NCBI GenBank assembly: GCA_937983065.1 | Contig: CALKAL010000126.1 | Coordinates: 1 to 6,309, forward strand | Direction of reading: 5' to 3' | DNA: 6,309 nt | Source of the DNA: an uncultured Bacillaceae bacterium | GTDB taxonomy: Bacteria; Bacillota; Bacilli; Bacillales; Alkalibacillaceae | Shown here: in pieces, positions 1 through 5,261 of the stretch | Position numbering within the stretch: position 1 is the stretch's first letter | How the letters are laid out: each line of letters begins with the position of its first letter | Program-made: the position numbers and the translations under genes | Notes under the pieces: generated by a model | Told to the model about the DNA's origin: nothing | Seen by the model: the letters and a program-made list of their open reading frames with translations, nothing else | Database searches by the model: none

Positions 1-50
1 TTATCGACCGTCGCCACAAAAACGATAAGGCAATACTTAATTCCACATAA
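1..50 (+). other. Possible C-terminal tail of a plus-strand CDS entering from the left edge
   Basis: Reading plus frame 3 from base 3 gives a short hydrophilic tail, IDRRHKNDKAILNST, with a TAA stop at 48-50, four bases before the hairpin at 54-98. That hairpin also has a T run on its plus side (102-106), so a convergent gene ending here would make sense. Plus frame 1 is also open until 64-66, but its stop falls inside the hairpin. With only about 16 codons visible, no product can be named and the reading frame is not certain. Confidence 0.22.
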
Positions 51-98
51 AAAACTCCCTAGCTAAGTGATAATAAATTCTTCACTAAACTAAGGAGT
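49..98 (-). terminator. Intrinsic terminator of the phosphodiesterase gene, possibly bidirectional
   Basis: Bases 54-70 pair with 82-98 (17 positions, 11-nt loop). One position is a true mismatch (65/87). Two further positions (59/93 and 63/89) are C-A on the plus strand but G-U wobbles in the minus-strand RNA, so the hairpin is tuned to minus transcription. The minus transcript continues into six U (54-49). It begins 15 bases after the stop codon of the EAL gene. A plus-strand T run at 102-106 may let it serve a convergent gene too. Confidence 0.8.
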
Positions 99-112
99 CT
101 ATTTTTAATCAT

Positions 113-1639
113 TTAAATCACTTTATAATATTTTTCTCTAATTTCACCGATTGTAATTGGCTTACTAAAATAAAAGCCTTGAACGTAATCGCATTGCATT
201 TCTTTTAAAAGCTTGAGCTGAGAAGCTGTTTCAACTCCTTCAGCAACAACGTTTAACTTCAATTGCTTTGCAAGTAAAATAATCATCTCGACAATCTTCT
301 GTTTATTAATATTATCTTCCATATCCATAATAAAACTACGATCGATTTTCAATTCGTCAATCGGCAAGTCCTTTAAATAATGTAATGATGAATAAGACGT
401 TCCGAAATCATCAATTGAAATTAGTAAACCTAACTCCTTTAAACGATACAGCACATTAATATGCTCTTCATTAATTAAAAATCGTTCAGTAATTTCAAGC
501 TTTAATTTTTCGGGATTAAATTTATTTTCTTTAAATAAACGGAACAAAAACTTCGGAAAATCTTTATTTGCGAATTGGTGAGCCGAAATATTAACGGATA
601 TAAATAAGTCGTCAAAGCCTTCCTTTTCAAACCTTTTAATCGTGTATACTGCTTCTTTTAAAACCCATTTTTCCAACTCTAAAATAAAGCCCGTTCGTTC
701 AGCTATACTTAAAAAGTCTTTCGGCAACAGTAGCCCTGAATTTGGATGGTTCCATCGTATTAACGCTTCAACGCCCCGTCTTTCATGGTTCAAATCGAAA
801 TACGGCTGGAAGTAAAGCTCAAACTCACCCCGCTTCAAAGCTTGAATCAATTGCTTTGCTATTTCGGTATCTTTTTCATTTTCTTCACTTTTTTCGACGT
901 ACTCTTCTTTTACAATCGTCATTTCAGATAGTTCCAGCGACTCGTTAATCTCAGCCATTTCTATCGCAATTCCCGCTAAATGATTGAAAGATTCGAGTTT
1001 ATAAACTAATTCCTCATCTAACTCAAAATAATCTTTATAATATAACGCGATAGTTCCGATTAATTCTTTTTTCGAGGAGAAAATTGGTATAGATAAACAT
1101 GATTTAAATCCGTATTTTAAAACGCCTTCTCGGTCTTTCTCCCATAAAGGATCTTTTTCAATATTTTTAACGATGATCGGACGTTTAAAAAATGCAGCTG
1201 TCCCACAAGAGCCTTCGTAAGGGCCAACATCGACTGTCTTAATACTAGATAGATAGTCTTTTGGTAAAGACGGTCCTACTGGGTGCCATAATTTATTAAT
1301 CTCTTGATCATAGAGCATAACGAGACCATAGCCTTCAATCGACTTATCATGCTTTTCCATACTTTTTACGATAAAACTGAGAATGTCTACTAATGGTGTC
1401 CCAGAAGATATAAGTTGAATGATTTCTGACTGATTAGACATTAGGTCAAAATCCTTTGATTGTTCCATTATTAACCCTTTCACATCGCTTTGTTCGTTAC
1501 GCATTAATTTTACCTCATCTTTAGTATAGCCTCTACGGTACAATTCGTTAACTAAAATCTCTACAAAATCCGCATCTAGCTCTAATTTTAATGCGCGCTT
1601 ATACGTTGTAATCAATAATTCATTTGACAAGTGATCCAT
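113..1639 (-). CDS. Sda-like domain / GAF / EAL cyclic-di-GMP phosphodiesterase
   Basis: Predicted cytosolic enzyme of 508 aa that hydrolyses c-di-GMP to pGpG. Residues 1-40 resemble the sporulation kinase inhibitor Sda (starts MDHLSNELLITTYKRAL, then DFVEIL and ELYRR). A GAF domain spans about 70-228, with GSCG and SIPIF motifs typical of ligand-sensing GAFs. An acidic, helical linker leads to an EAL domain at about 276-508. Its key residues look intact: EAL Glu291, Asn350 in SVNIS, Glu382 in EITER, Asp410-Asp411 in DDFGTSYSS, Lys431, Glu467 and Glu470 in AEGVET, and Gln487 in QGF. An active enzyme is therefore expected. No membrane segment is visible. The frame can be extended to a TTG at 1681, but ATG 1639 is preferred: it has an AAGGGG-type SD and the Sda homology begins exactly there. 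It follows the cyclase gene by 117 bases without an evident terminator, so co-transcription is likely. The EAL and GAF calls are secure. The function of the Sda module is inferred. Confidence 0.93.
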   Translation of the reverse strand: MDHLSNELLITTYKRALKLELDADFVEILVNELYRRGYTKDEVKLMRNEQSDVKGLIMEQSKDFDLMSNQSEIIQLISSGTPLVDILSFIVKSMEKHDKSIEGYGLVMLYDQEINKLWHPVGPSLPKDYLSSIKTVDVGPYEGSCGTAAFFKRPIIVKNIEKDPLWEKDREGVLKYGFKSCLSIPIFSSKKELIGTIALYYKDYFELDEELVYKLESFNHLAGIAIEMAEINESLELSEMTIVKEEYVEKSEENEKDTEIAKQLIQALKRGEFELYFQPYFDLNHERRGVEALIRWNHPNSGLLLPKDFLSIAERTGFILELEKWVLKEAVYTIKRFEKEGFDDLFISVNISAHQFANKDFPKFLFRLFKENKFNPEKLKLEITERFLINEEHINVLYRLKELGLLISIDDFGTSYSSLHYLKDLPIDELKIDRSFIMDMEDNINKQKIVEMIILLAKQLKLNVVAEGVETASQLKLLKEMQCDYVQGFYFSKPITIGEIREKYYKVI

Positions 1640-1670
1640 TTTGAGAAGCCCCTTTCCACTTCTCAATGGC
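1637..1670 (-). promoter_or_regulatory. Hairpin presenting the SD in its loop and covering the phosphodiesterase start codon
   Basis: In the minus RNA an exact 8-bp inverted repeat (TTGAGAAG / CTTCTCAA, 1666-1659 and 1648-1641) encloses a 10-nt loop, TGGAAAGGGG, which is the only plausible Shine-Dalgarno for ATG 1639. Past a two-base bulge (1639-1640), CCA at 1669-1667 can pair with TGG at 1638-1636, burying the UG of the AUG. This could modulate translation. Only the pairing is seen; the regulatory role is inference. Confidence 0.5.
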
Positions 1671-1756
1671 CGGTTGCGCAACTAACTCCACCGTTATTAT
1701 GCGCCCAATTCAAATAACGATATCATCGCATCCATTGATTGTTTACGTATTTTTGT
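1640..1756. other. Cyclase-phosphodiesterase intergenic spacer
   Basis: This is a 117-base spacer without a T-tract terminator and without a convincing -35/-10 pair on the minus strand, which supports read-through from the cyclase gene. It contains a perfect 10-bp palindrome GTTGCGCAAC at 1673-1682 and a small dyad CGATATCATCG, both richer in GC than their surroundings. Either could be a protein site or a pause or processing element. The part next to ATG 1639 forms the SD hairpin listed separately. Confidence 0.45.
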
Positions 1757-3250
1757 TTATTTATTAATGATAGATTCATCATTATAAAATTGATATTGAT
1801 TTTTCCCAAGACCTTTTGAAACATATAAGGCAGCATCGGCTTTTTTGTATAACACATGTAAGTCATTCCCGTCTTCAGGACTCATCGAAATACCGATACT
1901 AGCAGAGACGTTTAAATCTTGAATTTCCTCTTTGTTGCGAATCGTTTCTGCAATTTGGCGAATTAAATTTTTCGCCATTAGTTCAGCTTCATCCTTCGTC
2001 GTATTTTCCATAACGATAATAAATTCATCCCCACCATAACGAAAGGTCATATCATTTGTTCGGGTATTGATACGAATGCAATGAGCGACTTGACTAAGTA
2101 AATAATCACCTTCATCATGCCCAAGCCGATCATTGACCCGTTTAAAATTATCAATATCAATCATTAAAAACGCAGTCTGTTCGCTTTTTTTCGATAAATC
2201 TTCAGACAAATACTCATCAAAGGCTGCGCGATTTCTAAGGCCGGTTAAACTATCGTGAAAGGCTAAGTGCATCGGCCTGGAAATTAACCTCGCTAAAATA
2301 ATAGAAATAATTCCAGCAACGATAAACGTTAATATAAATTGGTAAAGGAATGTACTTTGCAATTTAGACAAAACAGCTTGAAAAATTGAATCATCATAAA
2401 CAATTTCTATCACTTTATATTGGGTCGTCCCTTGATCTAATTCCGAATCGTAACGAACGTATCGGTATTTATGCATTTCCCCATTATACAGTGCATCAAT
2501 CTCACTAACTTCTCCTGATGCTAATGTCCTTTCAAAAGAAGCACGATTTTCAGGAGGAAGGTGATAATCATCCACAGGAATCCCGAGGGAGTGGCCACCA
2601 ATATTTAATACATTAATTCCTTTGACAGAAGAGTAATGTTTAACTAGTTCATCTGCCACTTGTAAAAAGTTAAACTCAGAAAAAATCGGTCCACCTTCTA
2701 AATTGTATCCAAGCTCAATGATGTATTTTTTATCAGGAGTTGCTTTATAACTAAATTTTTTAACAGAGCCAGTCTGTTGTTCAATATCCATCCCATCATG
2801 ATAAAATTCACCCGATTCTCTTCTTTCATCTAATGTTCGGGCAAGTTTTCCACAACAGTCATTAAAATTAAGACCGATATCATTGATAAAACTACTGTAT
2901 ATAATTTCGTTATCCTCATCGAGTATGTAAATATCCATCCCATCAAATTGTTCCTTTAAATCTTGAAAATCCCATGTTTCAAAATGAGGATTGTCTAAAT
3001 AACGGTCAATAATTTGATTCGTATACCTTTCCATTCGCTGAGCCGTTTCTTGATCAAAATAGTAATAAGCCTTTTCAATCGTACTTAATGAATAAGCAAT
3101 CGTATATTCAGTTTGCTCGATTTGAAATTCATTATTTTCAATAGCTTGATCCCTTAGTCGGATGAAATCAGATATGGAAACGATTGTTGTAATCGTGACC
3201 GAAAAAACAATCATAATGATAAAAAGCTTTAAACCAATACGTTTATCCAT
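1757..3250 (-). CDS. Membrane-bound diguanylate cyclase (extracytoplasmic sensor + GGDEF)
   Basis: Predicted 497-aa enzyme making c-di-GMP from two GTP. Membrane segments lie at about residues 7-26 and 301-322. The roughly 275 residues between them should face outside and have the size and topology of a double-Cache (dCache_1-like) sensor, although no diagnostic motif is claimed. The second span runs almost directly into the GGDEF domain (HDSLTGLRNR at 332-341) with no HAMP domain. The active-site motif RYGGDEF is intact (GGDEF 406-410). An RTND inhibitory-site motif sits five residues before it (397-400), so product inhibition is expected. An adjacent Cys pair, 132-133, lies in the outside domain. 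The frame opens at a TTG at 3271, but that codon lacks a well-spaced SD; ATG 3250, preceded by AGGTGAGG, is chosen, and the MDKRIGLKLF start with Lys/Arg before the first span is typical. It is the first gene of a likely cyclase-phosphodiesterase operon. Confidence 0.93.
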   Translation of the reverse strand: MDKRIGLKLFIIMIVFSVTITTIVSISDFIRLRDQAIENNEFQIEQTEYTIAYSLSTIEKAYYYFDQETAQRMERYTNQIIDRYLDNPHFETWDFQDLKEQFDGMDIYILDEDNEIIYSSFINDIGLNFNDCCGKLARTLDERRESGEFYHDGMDIEQQTGSVKKFSYKATPDKKYIIELGYNLEGGPIFSEFNFLQVADELVKHYSSVKGINVLNIGGHSLGIPVDDYHLPPENRASFERTLASGEVSEIDALYNGEMHKYRYVRYDSELDQGTTQYKVIEIVYDDSIFQAVLSKLQSTFLYQFILTFIVAGIISIILARLISRPMHLAFHDSLTGLRNRAAFDEYLSEDLSKKSEQTAFLMIDIDNFKRVNDRLGHDEGDYLLSQVAHCIRINTRTNDMTFRYGGDEFIIVMENTTKDEAELMAKNLIRQIAETIRNKEEIQDLNVSASIGISMSPEDGNDLHVLYKKADAALYVSKGLGKNQYQFYNDESIINK

Positions 3251-3256
3251 ATCCTC

Positions 3257-3321
3257 ACCTACTATTACCAAGTTAAATATAGGTCTTTTCTCCTATTTAA
3301 ACTAGGGGTTTTGACCTACTA
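3257..3321 (-). promoter_or_regulatory. Structured leader of the cyclase gene: nested symmetric hairpin plus repeated TAGTAGGT
   Basis: In the minus RNA, TAGGTC (3318-3313) pairs with GACCTA (3285-3280). Inside a symmetric AAAA/AAAA internal loop, CCCCTA (3308-3303) pairs with TAGGAG (3295-3290), with one C-A mismatch, around a 7-nt loop. The octamer TAGTAGGT occurs both at the first arm (3321-3314) and again at 3264-3257, just ahead of or within the SD region of ATG 3250. The central ACCTA could therefore pair with either copy. It does not match the c-di-GMP-I (GEMM) consensus as I know it. It may be a leader switch or an operator. Confidence 0.4.
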
Positions 3322-3326
3322 CTTAA

Positions 3327-3332
3327 ATTATA
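3327..3332 (-). promoter_or_regulatory. Candidate -10 element (TATAAT) for the cyclase operon
   Basis: There is a perfect TATAAT on the minus strand 77 bases before ATG 3250. It would start the RNA at about 3320, right at the base of the leader hairpin. No good -35 is seen at 16-18 bp, so an activator, or a different promoter such as TTGTCA further upstream, remains possible. Confidence 0.33.
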
Positions 3333-3521
3333 ATTGATAAACTTGTATAGTGGACATATATTTGTGACAATATTTTTAATAAATCGACATAATTAGGATA
3401 AATAATAGATTTTATTTCTTTCGTTACCCTTCGTAGAAACTCACAAATTAATGTCTATAGTAGCATCCCGACAACTTTAAGGATATAAAATAATGAAGCT
3501 TAATTTGACTATTCCATTTTT

Positions 3522-3561
3522 AAAAAAATCAAAAAAAAGATACCCAATCGAGGATATCTTT
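3522..3561 (-). terminator. Intrinsic terminator of the sda-like gene
   Basis: In the minus RNA a 10-bp stem (bases 3561-3552 with 3545-3536) closes a 6-nt loop. One pair is U-G in the minus RNA but mismatched on the plus strand. It is followed by eight U, GA, then seven more U. It begins 35 bases past the stop codon of the sda-like gene. Confidence 0.87.
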
Positions 3562-3595
3562 CAATGTGTGCAATTGATTTGCCGTATGTACTAAT

Positions 3596-3754
3596 TTAGT
3601 TTTGTGCGATTTGATATAGTAGAACAGTTTGTGGAAGTTCCAAATTTCTTCGTCTCATTTCTTGCTTTATAATATTTATAAAATTGTCTTCTAAATCTAA
3701 TTCAATCGCCTTTTTATATGTTTCAACTAGCAATTTATCCGACAAAATGTCCAT
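3596..3754 (-). CDS. sda: Sda-type sporulation histidine kinase inhibitor (52 aa)
   Basis: This small cytosolic protein matches, by memory of the B. subtilis sequence, the Sda checkpoint protein. Sda binds KinA and KinB and blocks their autophosphorylation, holding back Spo0A activation. The shared pattern is LSDxLLxExYxKAxExxLxxxFIxxIxxE(I/M)xRR, with no gaps, in residues 4-36. Two amphipathic helices (about 3-19 and 23-36) would form the Sda helical hairpin. The C-terminal tail (LELPQTVLLYQIAQN) is longer than and different from the 46-residue B. subtilis protein. The ATG has an AGGAGG six bases upstream and the gene has its own terminator, so it is a real monocistronic gene. The position, next to a c-di-GMP cyclase and an Sda-EAL fusion, is not the B. 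subtilis sda locus as I recall it. It may be a second, paralogous sda, so the symbol marks the family and not orthology. Confidence 0.88.
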   Translation of the reverse strand: MDILSDKLLVETYKKAIELDLEDNFINIIKQEMRRRNLELPQTVLLYQIAQN

Positions 3755-3760
3755 GAGACG

Positions 3761-3766
3761 CCTCCT
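3761..3766 (-). promoter_or_regulatory. Ribosome binding site of the sda-like gene
   Basis: A perfect AGGAGG lies six bases before ATG 3754 on the minus strand. It fixes the start and supports this short frame as a translated gene. Confidence 0.85.
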
Positions 3767-3851
3767 CTCTCAACCCCAAATATGTCAAAAAGCCTAGATT
3801 AAGAACATTTTAAATAAACGTCTACGAATAAACTATTTTTATATATAATAC

Positions 3852-3860
3852 ATTATACCA
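3852..3860 (-). promoter_or_regulatory. Extended -10 promoter for the sda-like gene
   Basis: The minus strand reads TGGTATAAT, a full TGn extended -10 with a perfect TATAAT (3857-3852). It would give a 5' leader of about 90 bases. No TTGACA-like -35 is present at normal spacing (CTACCA at 17 bp). Extended -10 promoters can do without one, or an activator may bind the inverted repeats just upstream. Confidence 0.5.
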
Positions 3861-3951
3861 AACTAATAGGAAAATGGTAGTTTTTAGCGAAAATTTATTG
3901 CTAAATCATCGCTATTTTCACAAAACAGTTAAATAGACCTGGGTATTAAAT

Positions 3952-3975
3952 ACTATTTTTCGTTATTAAAATAGT
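3952..3975. repeat. Perfect 8-bp inverted repeat ACTATTTT / AAAATAGT
   Basis: The two arms, 3952-3959 and 3968-3975, are exact complements with an 8-base spacer. The same octamer recurs at 3832-3839, just inside the predicted sda-like transcript start. Three copies around one promoter are compatible with binding sites for a dimeric regulator, but the sequence is AT-rich and chance cannot be excluded. Confidence 0.4.
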
Positions 3976-4115
3976 TTTATCCTTTCAAAGGTTCTATTTC
4001 GGAACATATAAAAAGGTTATTTTTGTAAAAATTAAACTATCGATCTTTCGTGTTTTTTATTAAGACCTACTAAAACAAGTCGATAATTTATGAACCGATA
4101 AATTTTCATCTAAAA

Positions 4116-4123
4116 TTGTCGAA
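4116..4123 (+). promoter_or_regulatory. Spo0A-box-like site TTGTCGAA
   Basis: It matches the TGTCGAA core of the Spo0A binding site. It lies in the gap between the dipeptidase and the sda-like gene, about 360 bases upstream of ATG 3754, which is far from the predicted promoter. A single short match in AT-rich DNA is weak evidence. Confidence 0.25.
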
Positions 4124-4171
4124 CTTAAGTATTGGGTTTAAAGTCGTGTAGCGTGATTGTCTTCCACTTAT

Positions 4172-4198
4172 AAAAACAAACATTATTTTAATATGTTT
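4172..4198 (-). terminator. Weak A/T-rich hairpin at the end of the dipeptidase gene
   Basis: AAACAT (4178-4183) and ATGTTT (4193-4198) pair across a 9-base loop that overlaps the stop codon. The minus RNA then reads G followed by five U. The stem has only one G-C pair, so it may terminate poorly. No better terminator is seen in the following gap. Confidence 0.35.
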
Positions 4199-5208
4199 TT
4201 ATATATCCGTAGCAAATTTTCACCGTAAATCTTTTTTATATCTCCTTTTGTAAACCCTCGATCAATTAATATCGAAGTTAATTCTGGTAAGGCGCTATGA
4301 TCTTTCAATATATCAAAGGCACGGTCCTCTTTAATTTCTGAAGGATGGTAATGCTCATAAAGCATATCGCAGCAGTCGAGTCCTAAACTGACATGATCGA
4401 TTCCCGCCGTTTTCACCATATGCTCGATATGGTCAGCCAACAAATCAATCGTCGCATCTTCTCGGTACACCGCAGCAACCGAGCTGACGACATTAATTCC
4501 AGCGACCCCGCCAGTTTTTGCGATTGCCTTAAGCTGTTCATCCGATAAGTTACGCTTTAAATTCGTTATTTCTCTTGCGTTTGAATGGGAAGCAATAATT
4601 GTTTGTTTAGAAGACGTTAATACATCATCCAATCCAGGATCATTTAAATGGGAGACATCAATGATCATCCCTAAATCCTCCGCTTCCTTAACTAATTGCT
4701 TTCCAAAAGGAGTTAGACCACCGCCAAAAAATGTTTCATCCTCCAATGAACCGTCAGCAGCTGCATTACGTCTGCTCCACGTTAAACCTACAAAACGTAC
4801 ACCTAACTCATAAAAGGGACGAAGTAATGTAATGTCATCGAATAGCGGTTCAACACCTTCAAACGATAATAAAATTCCGACTTTCCCAGTTCTTTTAGCT
4901 TCTAAAATATCATCATAACTTTTACAAAGCATCAATTGATCAGGTGATTCATCAATTTCTTCGTAAAGTGCGCTAATTTGATTCAACGCCTTTTGTAGCG
5001 CAAGCATCGGGACATGCTCATTATCAATGAAAATGGACGATACGATAATGTCAATGCCGCCTGCTTTAAAATTCGGTAAATGATTTCTTTCAATCACACG
5101 GCGCATTCCTTTTTCACGATGCTGGACGACATCGAACAGTAAATCATAATGCCCATCGATAATAATTGCTTCATCATGGATTTCTTTTACTAAAGATTCT
5201 TTACTCAT
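4183..5208 (-). CDS. M19-family (membrane/renal dipeptidase) metallo-dipeptidase
   Basis: Predicted 341-aa zinc dipeptidase of peptidase family M19, which cleaves dipeptides, often including D-residues at the C-terminal side. Family landmarks are visible in order: IIDGHYDLL with the metal ligands His20 and Asp22, LSFEGVE with the bridging Glu118, DVSHLND with His187, ASHSNAREI with His208, the substrate-type Arg219 in LKRNLSD, GLD with Asp278, and the closing GENLLRIYKNIL. The length suits bacterial members. No signal peptide or membrane segment is seen, so it should be cytosolic despite the family name. A TTG at 5211 directly precedes the frame, but ATG 5208 is preferred with AGGAGG seven bases upstream. 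It lies downstream of the zinc-ribbon protein gene, separated by a terminator-like hairpin with no room for a promoter between them. It is probably expressed by read-through or from inside the upstream gene. The natural substrate cannot be told. Confidence 0.92.
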   Translation of the reverse strand: MSKESLVKEIHDEAIIIDGHYDLLFDVVQHREKGMRRVIERNHLPNFKAGGIDIIVSSIFIDNEHVPMLALQKALNQISALYEEIDESPDQLMLCKSYDDILEAKRTGKVGILLSFEGVEPLFDDITLLRPFYELGVRFVGLTWSRRNAAADGSLEDETFFGGGLTPFGKQLVKEAEDLGMIIDVSHLNDPGLDDVLTSSKQTIIASHSNAREITNLKRNLSDEQLKAIAKTGGVAGINVVSSVAAVYREDATIDLLADHIEHMVKTAGIDHVSLGLDCCDMLYEHYHPSEIKEDRAFDILKDHSALPELTSILIDRGFTKGDIKKIYGENLLRIYKNILK

Positions 5209-5225
5209 CAATTAGCCTCCTTTTG

Positions 5226-5253
5226 AAAAAAAGCTCTCTCATTAGAGAAAGCT
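5226..5253 (-). terminator. Terminator-like hairpin between the zinc-ribbon gene and the dipeptidase gene
   Basis: Bases 5232-5240 pair with 5245-5253 around a 4-base loop. This gives 9 bp in the minus RNA with one G-U that is mismatched on the plus strand, followed by seven U (5232-5226). It ends only four bases before the AGGAGG of the dipeptidase, so it should act as a partial terminator or attenuator that sets expression of the second gene. Confidence 0.8.
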
Positions 5254-5261
5254 ATTTTTCA

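Larger units (their letters stand above)
3251..3595. other. Intergenic region between the sda-like gene and the cyclase gene
   Basis: This 345-base non-coding stretch carries, from right to left, the sda terminator (3522-3561), about 190 AT-rich bases (3333-3521) in which I see no gene or convincing motif, the candidate -10 for the cyclase operon, and the structured leader. Because a strong terminator closes the sda-like gene, the cyclase operon probably has its own promoter here. Confidence 0.5.
3755..4182. other. 428-base gap upstream of the sda-like gene with several inverted repeats
   Basis: No credible CDS is seen. From the gene outward it holds the SD, an extended -10, and two overlapping dyads: TTTAGC/GCTAAA (3883-3888, 3900-3905) and TAGCGA/TCGCTA (3885-3890, 3909-3914). 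These would lie around -38 to -70 of the predicted transcript start. A perfect 8-bp dyad ACTATTTT/AAAATAGT lies at 3952-3975, with a third copy of the octamer at 3832-3839. A Spo0A-box-like TTGTCGAA is at 4116-4123. I see no perfect DnaA box (TTATCCACA), although B. subtilis sda is DnaA-controlled. Confidence 0.5.

Noticed and set aside
742..948. Plus-strand open frame of 68 codons
   Set aside because: It lies wholly antisense to the EAL domain coding region with intact catalytic motifs, has no SD and codes for no recognisable protein. It is a shadow frame.
1640..1681. Fourteen-residue N-terminal extension of the phosphodiesterase from a TTG start
   Set aside because: The Sda-like homology begins exactly at ATG 1639, which has an SD. 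The extension is basic, non-conserved in type and spans the SD hairpin.
2568..2576. TCATCCACA, one mismatch from a DnaA box
   Set aside because: It lies inside the cyclase coding sequence, alone and away from any promoter; probably chance.
3311..3340. Plus-strand TTGACC followed by TATAATTG
   Set aside because: Spacing is wrong for a sigma-A promoter and no plus-strand gene follows.
3874..3936. Plus-strand 20-codon frame starting MVVFSENLL in the sda upstream gap
   Set aside because: AGG is only three bases from the ATG, no promoter is evident, and the frame is too short to distinguish from chance.
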